Of a DNA stretch of 64,000 nucleotides, positions 17,451-26,256 are shown in pieces. A program made the translations under genes and the position numbers. Position 1 is the stretch's first letter; every line of letters begins with the position of its first letter. The notes under the pieces are model-generated. The model made no database searches, had not been told where the DNA came from, and saw only the letters and a list, made by a program, of their open reading frames with translations. This DNA is from Arthrobacter sp. efr-133-TYG-118 (GTDB lineage: Bacteria; Actinomycetota; Actinomycetes; Actinomycetales; Micrococcaceae), in contig NZ_JARVRH010000012.1 of NCBI RefSeq assembly GCF_030209755.1, positions 1-64,000 of the forward strand. Direction: 5' to 3'.

Positions 17451-19103
17451 ATGTCCAACGCCACGCCTGTGCGGGCCGCCGGAGAGGTCCTGACACACCG
17501 TCAGACGCTCACCGTCATGGTGGGCCTCATGCTCGGCATGTTCCTGTCCTCCCTGGACCAGACCATCGTGTCCACGTCCATTTACACCATCGCCAACGAC
17601 TTGGACGGCCTGTCCCTGCAGGCGTGGGCCACTACGGCCTACCTCATCACCTCCACGGTGACCACCCCGCTGTACGGCAAGCTCAGCGACATCTTCGGCC
17701 GCCGCCCGCTGTACCTGGCCGCGATCCTTATCTTCCTCGCCGGCTCCCTGTACGCCGGTTCGGTGCACTCCATGACCGAGCTCGCCATCGCCCGAGGTAT
17801 CCAGGGTATGGGCGCCGGCGGTCTGCTGGCCCTCGCGCTGACCATCATCGGCGACATCGTTGCCCTGAAGGATCGTGCCAAGTACCAGGGCTACTTCATG
17901 TCCGTCTTTGGCGTTTCCTCGGTCCTCGGCCCGGTGGTCGGCGGCGCGTTCGCCGGCTCGGCAAACATCCTCGGATTCGACGGCTGGCGCTGGGTCTTCT
18001 TCATCAACCTGCCCATAGGCCTCGCCGCACTCGCCGTAGTGTTCTTCTTCCTGCACCTGCCCGCGAAGCACGTCAAGCAGAAGATCGACTACTGGGGCGC
18101 AGGAGCCATTACGCTGGCAATCGTTCCGCTGCTGCTCGTGGCCGAACAAGGCCGCAGCTGGGGCTGGACCTCCGTCAACTCGTGGATCTGCTACGGACTT
18201 GGCGTCATCGGCATCATCGCGTTCCTGCTGGTTGAGCGACGTGCCGGCGACTACGCGCTGATCCCCCTGCGGCTCTTCAGGAACATCACCTTCGGACTGT
18301 CCTCCCTGCTGAACTTCATCATCGGTATCGGCATGTTCGGTGCCATCGCGATGCTCCCGATGTACCTGCAGCTGGTCAAGGGCCTCACCCCTACTGAGGC
18401 AGGCCTCATGATGATCACCTTCACGGTGGGCATCCTCTTCGGTTCCATTACAGCGGGACGGACCATCTCGGCGTCGGGCGTTTTCCGGATCTTCCCGATC
18501 CTCGGTACGGGCATCCTGACCGCCGCGGCCATCGTCATGGGCCTGTCCCTCGGGGTCGACACCGGCCTCTGGGTTCCCGGTCTGATCGCCGTATTCTTCG
18601 GCATGGGCCTGGGCTTCTGCATGCAGCCGCTCACTCTGGCCATGCAGGTCTCCGTGCCGCCGAAGGACATGGGTGTAGGCACGTCCACCGCGGCGTTCTT
18701 CCGTTCCATGGGCGGCGCCGTGGGAACCGCGGTGTTCATCTCGATGCTCTTCAGCCTGGCCGCCGACAAGATCGCCTCGGGCATGAAGGACGCCATGGGC
18801 AGCGCCGACTATCTTAAGGTGCTCAAGGATCCTGCGGTTGCCGCGGATCCCGCCAACGCCAAGCTGTACGACTTCTTCAAGAACGGCGCCACGAACGATT
18901 CGCTGAACGACACCAGCTGGCTGCACCACGCCAACCCGGCGCTCACCCGGCCCATTGTTGAAGGCTTCGCGCAGTCGATCGACACCGTGATGCTGACCGC
19001 CGCGGCACTGACCGGCCTCGCGTTCCTCATCAGCTTCGCCTTGCCCAACAAGAAACTGACTGATCCGACGGCGGCAGCGAAGGAATCCGTTTCCGCGCAC
19101 TAG
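17451..19103 (+). CDS. DHA2-family (EmrB/QacA-like) drug MFS transporter
   Basis: A 550-residue, 14-helix major facilitator. Motif C-like and DHA2 features: SSLDQTIVSTSIYTIANDL in helix 1, YGKLSDIFGRRPLY in loop 2-3, and FMSVFGVSSVLGPVVGGAFA in helix 5. A hydrophilic stretch of about 60 residues near the C-terminus separates the last helices. It likely expels drugs or toxic organic compounds by proton antiport. An inverted repeat upstream is a candidate operator, and a strong terminator follows. Confidence 0.92.
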   Translation: MSNATPVRAAGEVLTHRQTLTVMVGLMLGMFLSSLDQTIVSTSIYTIANDLDGLSLQAWATTAYLITSTVTTPLYGKLSDIFGRRPLYLAAILIFLAGSLYAGSVHSMTELAIARGIQGMGAGGLLALALTIIGDIVALKDRAKYQGYFMSVFGVSSVLGPVVGGAFAGSANILGFDGWRWVFFINLPIGLAALAVVFFFLHLPAKHVKQKIDYWGAGAITLAIVPLLLVAEQGRSWGWTSVNSWICYGLGVIGIIAFLLVERRAGDYALIPLRLFRNITFGLSSLLNFIIGIGMFGAIAMLPMYLQLVKGLTPTEAGLMMITFTVGILFGSITAGRTISASGVFRIFPILGTGILTAAAIVMGLSLGVDTGLWVPGLIAVFFGMGLGFCMQPLTLAMQVSVPPKDMGVGTSTAAFFRSMGGAVGTAVFISMLFSLAADKIASGMKDAMGSADYLKVLKDPAVAADPANAKLYDFFKNGATNDSLNDTSWLHHANPALTRPIVEGFAQSIDTVMLTAAALTGLAFLISFALPNKKLTDPTAAAKESVSAH

Positions 19104-19126
19104 GTTCCGTCTCTTCGACCGCGTCA

Positions 19127-19157
19127 CGGCAGGCAGTCTTTTGGACTGCCTGCCGTT
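19127..19157 (+). terminator. Rho-independent terminator after the DHA2 transporter gene
   Basis: A 13-bp perfect stem (ACGGCAGGCAGTC and its complement) with a 5-base loop (TTTTG) is followed by TGTCGTTT. It starts 23 bases after the stop codon of the transporter. Confidence 0.85.
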
Positions 19158-19367
19158 GTCGTTTCCAGTGTTCGCGCTGTGGAGTGCCCGACGGCGGCGC
19201 GAAAGTTTGCGTGGCGTGACACGTCCGGTGTGGCAGGCCGCGTTGACTGGAAGTCCCGCTGCCAGCGTGCCACACTGTGTAGCGCGAGTGCCCCGGCGTC
19301 CCCGTCGGAACCAGCTGCCGATGACGACCGCGCCGCACAATCCACTAATTTTCCTCAAGGGAGAGCC

Positions 19368-20828
19368 ATGCCCAATTCCAGCTCCGACAGCCGTTCCGGC
19401 GTCCCACGCAAGGTAATTGGCCTGGCCGTTGCCGGAGCTGTGGGCGGTTTCCTCTTCGGCTTCGATTCCTCCGTGGTCAACGGCGCCGTGGATGCGATGA
19501 AGGACGAATTCATGCTGAGCGAAGCCGTCACGGGCTTCGCTGTGGCAGTCGCGCTGCTCGGCTGCGCAGCAGGGGCGTATCTTGCGGGCAAGGTGGCCGA
19601 CCGCTACGGCCGCATCCCCGCGATGAAGCTTGGTGCCGCCCTCTTCCTGGTCAGCTCCATCGGGACTGGCTTGGCCTTCAGCGTCTGGGACCTGGTTTTC
19701 TGGCGGCTGGTTGGCGGCCTGGGCATCGGCCTCGCGTCGGTGATCGCGCCGGCCTACATCTCTGAAATCTCGCCGCGCCAGGTCCGCGGCCGGCTCGCGT
19801 CGCTGCAGCAGTTGGCGATCACCACCGGTATTTTCGCGGCCCTGCTATCCGACGCCGTCCTGGCGACTTCGGCGGGAAGCGCACACCACGCGCTGTGGCT
19901 CGGAATTGAGGCCTGGCGCTGGATGTTCATCGCGTGCGCCGTGCCTGCAGCGATATACGGCCTGATCGCCTTCCGGCTGCCTGAGTCGCCGCACTTCCTG
20001 GTCCTCAACGGCAAGGAAGACACCGCGCGCCAGATCTTCGACGCACTGATGCCGGGCGACGATACCGAACGCCATATCCGTGAAATCCGAGACTCCATCA
20101 AGCAGGACGAACTCTCCACGAAAAAGGGCTCGCTACGTGGCAAGGCCTTTGGCCTGCAGCCCGTCGTGTGGATCGGCATCATCCTGTCGGTGCTGCAGCA
20201 ATTCGTCGGCATCAACGTGATCTTCTACTACTCCACCACCCTGTGGAAAGCAGTCGGCTTCCACGAGCAAGACTCCCTGGCCATCTCCGTGGCAACGTCC
20301 GTCACCAACATCCTGGTCACGCTCGTGGCGATCGCCCTCGTAGACCGCATCGGCCGACGGCCCATCCTGCTGACGGGGTCCATCGGCATGGCCGCGTCCC
20401 TAGGAGCCATGGCACTGGCTTTCGCTTCGGCCACGGGGACAGGATCTTCGGTGTCGTTGACAGGTGCGTGGGGTCCGGTGGCCCTGGTGGCCGCCAACGT
20501 GTTCGTGGTGAGCTTCGGCGCTTCGTGGGGACCGTTAGTGTGGGTGCTCCTGGGCGAGATCTTCCCCTCACGCATCCGTGCCCGCGCGCTCGGCCTGGCC
20601 GCCGCGGCCCAGTGGATCGCCAACTTCGCCATCACCTTGAGCTTCCCCATTATGGCGGCCGGTTCGCTGCCGCTGACTTACGGCATGTACGCACTGTTCG
20701 CCGCGGCGTCGTTCTTCTTCGTCATGTTCAAAGTGCCCGAGACCAACGGCATGTCCCTCGAGCAGGCGGACACTTTGTTCGTCCCGAAGGGCTCCAAGCC
20801 CGCAGAGCTCGCGATCACACCCAAGTAG
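19368..20828 (+). CDS. Sugar porter MFS transporter (XylE/GalP-like)
   Basis: About 486 residues from the ATG at 19368, preceded by AAGGGAGA; an in-frame start at 19179 is unlikely because it would cover the untranslated leader. Sugar-porter signatures: GGFLFGFDSSVVNGAVDAMK in helix 1, KVADRYGRIPAMK, RLVGGLGIGLASVIAPAYI with ISEISPRQVRGR, and QQFVGINVIFYYS in helix 7. The C-terminus ends PETNGMSLEQ, a form of PETKG. It is a 12-helix proton symporter for a hexose, pentose or polyol. Its stop codon touches the left arm of a 24-bp palindrome. Confidence 0.93.
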   Translation: MPNSSSDSRSGVPRKVIGLAVAGAVGGFLFGFDSSVVNGAVDAMKDEFMLSEAVTGFAVAVALLGCAAGAYLAGKVADRYGRIPAMKLGAALFLVSSIGTGLAFSVWDLVFWRLVGGLGIGLASVIAPAYISEISPRQVRGRLASLQQLAITTGIFAALLSDAVLATSAGSAHHALWLGIEAWRWMFIACAVPAAIYGLIAFRLPESPHFLVLNGKEDTARQIFDALMPGDDTERHIREIRDSIKQDELSTKKGSLRGKAFGLQPVVWIGIILSVLQQFVGINVIFYYSTTLWKAVGFHEQDSLAISVATSVTNILVTLVAIALVDRIGRRPILLTGSIGMAASLGAMALAFASATGTGSSVSLTGAWGPVALVAANVFVVSFGASWGPLVWVLLGEIFPSRIRARALGLAAAAQWIANFAITLSFPIMAAGSLPLTYGMYALFAAASFFFVMFKVPETNGMSLEQADTLFVPKGSKPAELAITPK

Positions 20829-20877
20829 CTCGCATTTGTTGTCGTTATGAGCCCTCATAACGACAACAAATGCGAGC
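20828..20877. repeat. 24-bp perfect inverted repeat in a convergent gap
   Basis: Arms GCTCGCATTTGTTGTC plus GTTATGAG (20828-20851) and the exact complement (20854-20877) are separated by two bases. The left arm begins in the stop codon of the sugar porter and the right arm ends 12 bases before the stop of the convergent MFS gene. It can fold as a long hairpin and would act as a bidirectional terminator or a REP-type element. The arms are AT-richer than flanking genes. Confidence 0.92.
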
Positions 20878-20889
20878 CAGTTGGGGCCC

Positions 20890-22116
20890 CTACACGAGGT
20901 GCGGTTCGTGCGACTTCAGGTAGCGGCGGCCGCCGACGGCCACGAGGATTGCGAACGCGAGCGCAAGGGCCGCGGCGAAGAACGGGACCTGCGGTCCGAA
21001 GTGCTCACCCAACTGTGCCGCGACAAACGGAGCCAGCGCACCGCCCATCCACCGTACGAAGTTGTAACCGGCCGAAGCCACGGGACGCGGTGAATCGGAA
21101 ACTTCCATGGCCAGCTCGGTGTAGAGCGTGTTGTTGATCCCCAGCAGGGCGCCCGCCACAATGACAAGCACGACGACGACAGTCACCGAGTGCCCCGCGG
21201 CAAGTCCCAGCCCGACGAGGTCCAGCAAAAGGGCCCCGAGGGTGCCGACCAGGACGTTGGTGGTGCCGAAGCGACGCTGCAGCACGGGTGCCACGAAGAC
21301 CGAGAACACGGCCACGGCAACGCCCCAACCAAAGAACACGGAGCCGATACCGTAGGCGTCCATCCCGAGAATGAAGGGCGTGAAGGCCAGGATCGTGAAG
21401 AAGCCGTAGTTGTAGAACAGGGCGCTGGCCGCGGTAGTGCGAAGGCCTTTGTGGCCCAGGGCAAGGAGCGGGTCACGCAAACGGGCCTTCGTGGCCGGCA
21501 TCGCGGTCTTGGGCAGCAGGGCCAGCAAGGCGATGAAGGAAATGGCCATGAGGACCGCGGTGCCGAAGAACGGTGCGCGCCATTGCCAGCCGCCGAGAAG
21601 CGCGCCGAGCAACGGGCCGAGGGAAATGCCCAGGCCAAGGGCGGCTTCGTACAGGATGATCGCGGTTCCCGTTCCGCCGCTCGCGACGCCGACAATCACG
21701 GCAAGCGCGGTGGCCACGAAGAGGGCGTTGCCCAGTCCCCAACCGGCGCGGAATCCGACCAGCTCACCCACGCTTCCGGACAGGCCCGACAGCGAGGCGA
21801 ACACGACAATCAGCGCCAGGCCGATCATGAGCGTCTTTTTGCCACCGATCCGCGAAGAGACGAACCCGGTCACGAGCATCGCGACGGCTGTCACCAGGAA
21901 ATAGCTCGTGAAGAGCAACGACACTTGGCTGGGGCTGGCCTGGAGGTTCTTGGCGATGGCCGGCAGGATCGGGTCCACCAGGCCGATACCCATGAAGGCG
22001 AAGACGGCGGCAATCGCCGTGGCCCACACGGCTTTGGGCTGCTTGAGGAACGAGGCCTTTTCGGCCTCGAGTGTTTCTTCCGCTGGCTGCAGTTGCTCTG
22101 CGAGCTGGCCTTTCAT
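20890..22116 (-). CDS. MFS transporter
   Basis: A 408-residue, 12-helix major facilitator of the DHA1-like size. Features: VFAFMGIGLVDPILPAIAKN in helix 1, a FTSYFLVTAVAMLVTGFVSS helix with the loop 2-3 motif SSRIGGKKTL, and GNALFVATALAVIVGVASGG. The N-terminus is a short charged stretch. It follows a MarR regulator by 45 bases on the same strand, so the two form an operon; MarR-type pairs usually expel the compound that the regulator senses. A GGAGAGC site precedes the ATG. Confidence 0.9.
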   Translation of the reverse strand: MKGQLAEQLQPAEETLEAEKASFLKQPKAVWATAIAAVFAFMGIGLVDPILPAIAKNLQASPSQVSLLFTSYFLVTAVAMLVTGFVSSRIGGKKTLMIGLALIVVFASLSGLSGSVGELVGFRAGWGLGNALFVATALAVIVGVASGGTGTAIILYEAALGLGISLGPLLGALLGGWQWRAPFFGTAVLMAISFIALLALLPKTAMPATKARLRDPLLALGHKGLRTTAASALFYNYGFFTILAFTPFILGMDAYGIGSVFFGWGVAVAVFSVFVAPVLQRRFGTTNVLVGTLGALLLDLVGLGLAAGHSVTVVVVLVIVAGALLGINNTLYTELAMEVSDSPRPVASAGYNFVRWMGGALAPFVAAQLGEHFGPQVPFFAAALALAFAILVAVGGRRYLKSHEPHLV

Positions 22117-22161
22117 GGACTGCTCTCCTAGTTTTTTGGGTCGTTCAGTTCTTGGTTTTGT

Positions 22162-22608
22162 TCAGCTCTGGACTGAATGGTTGATCTTGTCGAACACCGG
22201 AAGGGCGGCTTGGACGGCGTCGCGTTCCGCCGGGCTCAGGGTTCCGAGGATCCCGGCGATGAATTCGTTGCGGCGACGGTCCGCATTCTCGACGGCGGCA
22301 CGTCCCGCCGCGGTTGCGGCGACACGGACGGCGCGGGAGTCGTCCGGGTCTGCTTCGCGTTTGACCAGGCCTGCGCGCTCAAGCTTGATGATCTGCTCCG
22401 TGGCGCTTGGGACTTTGACCCCAAGGTTCCGGGCGATCCCCCCGACGCGGGCACCGCCGTCGAGCGCCATCTTGAGGACGCCAAGCTGGGCCGAGCTGAG
22501 TTGCTCCTCGGAATCGAGGCGGCGCATCACGTACACGCTTTGCCGCAAGGCTTCCCGGAATGATTGGGCGAGGGCGAGGAGCGCGTCGTCAGCTTGATTG
22601 GTGTTCAT
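22162..22608 (-). CDS. MarR-family transcriptional regulator
   Basis: A 148-residue winged helix-turn-helix protein. DNA-binding core: LSSAQLGVLKMALDGGARVG, then VKVPSATEQIIKLERAGLVK, then the wing READPDDSRAVRVAATAAGR, a classic MarR pattern. It is first in an operon with the MFS gene at 20890-22116. A nested palindrome spans its own start codon and extends upstream, pointing to autorepression. The ligand is unknown. Confidence 0.93.
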   Translation of the reverse strand: MNTNQADDALLALAQSFREALRQSVYVMRRLDSEEQLSSAQLGVLKMALDGGARVGGIARNLGVKVPSATEQIIKLERAGLVKREADPDDSRAVRVAATAAGRAAVENADRRRNEFIAGILGTLSPAERDAVQAALPVFDKINHSVQS

Positions 22609-22643
22609 ATTTAGGTATCCTAACAGTTAGGTTGCCTAAATAT
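22607..22643. promoter_or_regulatory. Nested palindromic MarR operator
   Basis: Outer arms ATATTTAGG and CCTAAATAT enclose inner arms CCTAAC and GTTAGG around a single central A (22625). The whole 37-bp dyad is symmetric about one point, with 3-base connectors TAT and TTG. Its left end overlaps the ATG of the marR gene, so a bound repressor would cover the start region and promoter. Confidence 0.85.
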
Positions 22644-22682
22644 CAAGGGGCGCACGGTCCCGGATCCGCCGGGAGCCTCGGG

Positions 22683-23186
22683 TTACAGCGCCAGCTTCAT
22701 CCCCTCGTGACTCGCGACGAAACCCAGCCGCTCATAGAAGCGATGGGCGTCCTTGCGGGACTTGTCGCTGGTGAGCTGGACCAGGGTGCAGCCCCGGTTC
22801 CGCGCCTCTTCGATGGCCCATTGCATCATTGCCGCACCGACGCCATGATCCCGCAACTCCGCGGCGACGCGCACGGCCTCGATCTGGCAGCGCAACGAGC
22901 CCTTCCGGGCCAGCCCCGGGATGAAACTCAACTGAAAAGTGGCGACGCAAGCGCCGTTCAGGTGGCCTACCACCAACAGTTGGGCCGGGTCCTCGTTGAT
23001 CTGCTGAAACGCCTGCAGATAAGGTCCGACGTCCTCGGCGTTTTCACGGGAACTGCCCAACTGATCCGCGGCGAGCAATCTCAGAATGGCGGGCAAGTCC
23101 TCCCAGTGGGCCCGGCGGAGCGTGAAGACTCCTTCGTCCAGAACCATGCTCAACAGCGGCTTCACGCCTGGATTTGTGTGACTCAT
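22683..23186 (-). CDS. GNAT-family N-acetyltransferase
   Basis: About 167 residues from the ATG at 23186 (MSHTNPGVKPLLSM). The acetyl-CoA loop is AAELRDHGVGAAMMQWAIEE, following the beta-4 strand with IEAVRVA. The later FYERLGFVASHEGMKL motif is typical of the family end. It acetylates an unknown amine with acetyl-CoA in the cytoplasm. An earlier in-frame start at 23204 is possible. Confidence 0.88.
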   Translation of the reverse strand: MSHTNPGVKPLLSMVLDEGVFTLRRAHWEDLPAILRLLAADQLGSSRENAEDVGPYLQAFQQINEDPAQLLVVGHLNGACVATFQLSFIPGLARKGSLRCQIEAVRVAAELRDHGVGAAMMQWAIEEARNRGCTLVQLTSDKSRKDAHRFYERLGFVASHEGMKLAL

Positions 23187-23345
23187 AGCACCAGCCTGAC
23201 ACAAGCTGGGGGCTTCGTTTTACGAGCGTTCATGAATTCTGGGTGAAACGTTCAATCACAAATTCTTGGATGGTTCGAGTTAGTTTGGACTAGCAGATTT
23301 GTTAGCCACGTCACCATTGCGGCGAATCACCCGAAGGATGCAGAT

Positions 23346-24818
23346 ATGTCTCACCAGACAACAACGGGGCAACGCACTGCCTCAAGCAAAGACAGCGAGC
23401 CGCATCTGGCGCGCTCATTGAGCAACCGCCACATCCAGTTGCTTGCCATCGGCGGCGCCATCGGCACTGGCCTGTTCATGGGCTCCGGAAAGACCATCTC
23501 CGTCGCCGGTCCGTCCGTGATCTTCGTGTACATGATCATCGGCTTCATGCTGTTCTTCGTCATGCGCGCCATGGGCCAGCTCCTGCTCTCCAACCTGAAC
23601 TACAAGTCCTTCAGCGACTTCGCGGGCGACCTCCTTGGTCCCTGGGCAGGCTTCTTCACCGGCTGGACCTACTGGTTCTGCTGGGTAGTAACAGGGGTGG
23701 CCGATGTCATCGCCATCGCGGGCTACGCCAATGAGCTCTGGCCGGGTGTGCCGCTCTGGATTCCGGGCCTCGCGACCATCGCCATCCTGCTGTTGCTCAA
23801 CCTCCCCACGGTGAAGGCCTTCGGCGAGACTGAGTTCTGGTTCGCCCTCATCAAGATCGTCGCCATTGCCGCTTTGATCATCGTGGGTATCGTGATGATC
23901 TCCACCGGCTTCACGTCAGACGCCGGAGCCGCGAGTTTGACCAATCTCTGGAGCCACGGCGGCTTCTTCCCCAAGGAATTCATGGGCTTCGTTGCCGGCT
24001 TCCAGATCGCGGTCTTCGCGTTCGTGGGCATCGAACTGGTGGGCACCGCCGCGGCCGAGACCAAGAACCCGGAGCACAACCTGCCCCGCGCCATCAACGC
24101 CATTCCCGTCCGCGTGATGCTGTTCTACGTCGGAGCGCTCATCATCCTGATGTCCGTCATTCCTTGGACCGAGTTCAAGGCCGGCCACAGCCCGTTCATC
24201 GCCATGTTCTCGCTGGCCGGACTGGGCATCGCGGCAACCGTGGTGAACCTCGTGGTCCTGACCTCCGCCATGTCCTCGGCCAACTCCGGTATCTACTCGA
24301 CGTCGCGCATGGTGTTCGGCCTGGCGAACGACGGCGATGCCCCCAAGATGTTCGGCCGCCTGTCCAGCCGCAAAGTCCCTCAGAACGCCCTGTTCCTGTC
24401 CTGCGTGCTGCTGCTGGGCGGCGTCGCACTGCTCTATGCGGGCAAGGACATCGGAGCAGCCTTCGACATGGTCACCACCGTGTCCGCCGTTTGCTTCATG
24501 TTCGTCTGGTCCATCATCCTGGCCAGCTACCTTGTGTTCCGGAAGCGCCGGCCCCACCTGCACGAGGCATCGACGTTCAAGATGCCCGGCGGGATCGTGA
24601 TGGTGTGGGTGGTCTTCGCCTTCTTCGGCTTCCTGGTCTGGGCCCTGACGACGCAGCCGGACACCCTCACTGCCTTGCTCGTAACCCCGATCTGGTTCGC
24701 CATCCTCGCCGTGGCCTACGCCTTGGTCCGGAAGTCGCCGCTGCATCAGGCCCGCGTGGCCGAGTGGAAAGCCATGGCCGAAACCGAGACGACCGCGGTC
24801 GAAACCGCCGCCCGCTAG
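23346..24818 (+). CDS. cycA: CycA-like D-serine/D-alanine/glycine permease
   Basis: A 490-residue amino-acid permease of the AAT family with 12 helices. The N-terminus is typical: LARSLSNRHIQLLAIGGAIG then TGLFMGSGKTISVAGPS. Further motifs are NLNYKSFSDFAGDLLGPWAG and FAFVGIELVGTAAAETKNPE, common to CycA. The family imports D-serine, D-alanine, glycine and sometimes D-cycloserine. The close fit of the N-terminal third to CycA makes this name probable but not certain. A terminal repeat element fills the gap after its stop. Confidence 0.85.
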   Translation: MSHQTTTGQRTASSKDSEPHLARSLSNRHIQLLAIGGAIGTGLFMGSGKTISVAGPSVIFVYMIIGFMLFFVMRAMGQLLLSNLNYKSFSDFAGDLLGPWAGFFTGWTYWFCWVVTGVADVIAIAGYANELWPGVPLWIPGLATIAILLLLNLPTVKAFGETEFWFALIKIVAIAALIIVGIVMISTGFTSDAGAASLTNLWSHGGFFPKEFMGFVAGFQIAVFAFVGIELVGTAAAETKNPEHNLPRAINAIPVRVMLFYVGALIILMSVIPWTEFKAGHSPFIAMFSLAGLGIAATVVNLVVLTSAMSSANSGIYSTSRMVFGLANDGDAPKMFGRLSSRKVPQNALFLSCVLLLGGVALLYAGKDIGAAFDMVTTVSAVCFMFVWSIILASYLVFRKRRPHLHEASTFKMPGGIVMVWVVFAFFGFLVWALTTQPDTLTALLVTPIWFAILAVAYALVRKSPLHQARVAEWKAMAETETTAVETAAR

Positions 24819-24955
24819 GACGCCCGCTCACCTATGAGCCTTCTCGACGTGACGCCCGCTCACCTATAGGCGCACAACCCGAAACTCTCCTTCACATCAT
24901 CACGTGAAGGAGAGTTTCGTACATTCCCACCAAAGGTGAACGAGCGTTTGGGTGC
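24819..24955. repeat. Nested inverted-repeat intergenic element (copy B)
   Basis: Two left half-sites, GACGCCCGCTCACCTATGAG (from 24819) and GACGCCCGCTCACCTATAGG (from 24851), are followed by a perfect 15-bp hairpin (GAAACTCTCCTTCAC, 24881-24895; complement 24904-24918). A right half-site, GGTGAACGAGCGTTTGGG, starts at 24935. It fills nearly the whole convergent gap between the CycA-like and DUF1772 genes. Confidence 0.85.
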
Positions 24956-24961
24956 AGGGAC

Positions 24962-25468
24962 TTATGCCGGCGCCTGCTGCAAACTCCGACGGCGGATCGG
25001 TTGCTGCACGGCGGCGACTGACAAAGCCCCGAAGGCCGCTAATGCAGCGAAGGTTCGTACGGCGTGGCCCAACTGCCAACGGTCACGTATGTCCGCCCAG
25101 TCCGCTGGCGGGTTCATGACGTTCCATCCGCCTTCGGCCACGTTGATAGGAACGTTGACTACAAGGGTGGTGATCAAGGCCGCGAGCAGCAGCGCAAGCG
25201 CACCGGCCACCAACCAGAAACCGCGATCCTTTGTCTTGAACTCCATCACTACCAGGGCCACTGTGGCAATTAGCGCTGGAAACAGTAGGACTGAGGCCAG
25301 GAGAGGCAGCCCGACGAGGGCCGCCTGCTGGAGCTGGGCGTAAACCGCGCTGCTGAATTGCCGCAAGGACAATTCCAAGACGAGTATCCCCGTGAGGAAC
25401 CCAGCGAACAGGCCAACAAAAACAAGCCCAGCAATACGTACCGCGGACTGGATGGCATGGCGGTTCAT
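24962..25468 (-). CDS. DUF1772-family membrane protein
   Basis: A 168-residue protein with four hydrophobic helices (about residues 12-34, 45-72, 82-104 and 136-158). The C-terminal part has the DUF1772 pattern: NVPINVAEGGWNVMNPPADW, then a Trp-rich RDRWQLGHAVRTF before the last helix. This family includes anthrone oxygenase-like proteins and many of unknown role. Its ATG overlaps the stop of the upstream NmrA-like gene by four bases, so both are in one operon. Confidence 0.75.
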   Translation of the reverse strand: MNRHAIQSAVRIAGLVFVGLFAGFLTGILVLELSLRQFSSAVYAQLQQAALVGLPLLASVLLFPALIATVALVVMEFKTKDRGFWLVAGALALLLAALITTLVVNVPINVAEGGWNVMNPPADWADIRDRWQLGHAVRTFAALAAFGALSVAAVQQPIRRRSLQQAPA

Positions 25469-26196
25469 GACCGGTTACCCTCGGGGACGCTATCTGGCGC
25501 CGCCTTCTTGCTGCTGGCCTCCCGGAGAAGTAGCTGAATGAGGCTCGGCTTCTGCGAAAAGGTTGCAACTGCTACGTTTTTGCGCACGAACTCGTCCGAG
25601 GTGAGTTGCCTCAGCATAGAGTCCGCAAGGTCGGCCCGCGACGTGAAAGTTCCATTCATGTAGTCAACGGCCACCTTGTAGTCGGTCACGGACTCGGTCT
25701 CGAAAAGACCGGAGGGTCGCATGATCGTCCAGTCCAGGCCGCTGGCGGCGACGGCGAATTCCATCCGCCGCATGTCCTCGTACAGGGTCTTCCCGAGCAG
25801 CTTGGTAACGAGGGGCTGCAGCACCTTGTCGAAGAGGAACCCGCCATGCGGGCCGGCGGTGATGTCGGTGGCGCTGGAGCTCACGCAGACCAGTCGGCGG
25901 ACGCCGTGGTTGCCCATTGCCCGCATGATGTTGCCTGTGCCCACTGAATAGACCGTGATCGGCTGGCGGCTGTATGGAACACCGAGGGCTGAGAGAACGG
26001 CATCCTTTCCTTCGACGACGGCACTTACGTCCTCGAAGTTGTACACATCGGCGCCGACCACGCTGAGGGCGGGGGCGGAAAACGGGAATTCGTGCGGCCT
26101 GCGCGTTACAGCGGTGACGACGTGTCCGGCGTCGAGCGCTTGTGCCGTGAGAATCCTTCCGGTGGGGCCATTTGCCCCGAATACTGCGATCTTCAT
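25465..26196 (-). CDS. NmrA-like NAD(P)-binding oxidoreductase
   Basis: A 243-residue atypical short-chain dehydrogenase. The N-terminal dinucleotide motif is FGANGPTGRILTAQALDAGH. The middle VRRLVCVSSSATDI and the later SGLDWTIMRPSGLFE are typical of NAD(P)H-binding NmrA-like or SDR_a5 proteins. These often act as redox sensors or epimerase-like enzymes. It is divergent from a MarR regulator at 26257 and cotranscribed with the DUF1772 gene, an arrangement suggesting a stress-responsive pair. Confidence 0.85.
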   Translation of the reverse strand: MKIAVFGANGPTGRILTAQALDAGHVVTAVTRRPHEFPFSAPALSVVGADVYNFEDVSAVVEGKDAVLSALGVPYSRQPITVYSVGTGNIMRAMGNHGVRRLVCVSSSATDITAGPHGGFLFDKVLQPLVTKLLGKTLYEDMRRMEFAVAASGLDWTIMRPSGLFETESVTDYKVAVDYMNGTFTSRADLADSMLRQLTSDEFVRKNVAVATFSQKPSLIQLLLREASSKKAAPDSVPEGNRS

Positions 26197-26256
26197 GTGA
26201 TGCGGCCTCCAGTATTCTTATCCTAGGAAAACCATACAATACAGAAACGATATCAT

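Noticed and set aside
19228..19275. An inverted repeat GTGTGGCA/TGCCACAC in the leader of the sugar porter
   Set aside because: Only 8-bp arms separated by 32 bases; chance is likely in high-GC DNA.
17430..19358. A 642-residue open frame on the - strand
   Set aside because: It is antisense to the clearly coding DHA2 transporter gene, and its composition (Gly/Arg/Glu/His-rich) is that of an antisense shadow in high-GC DNA.
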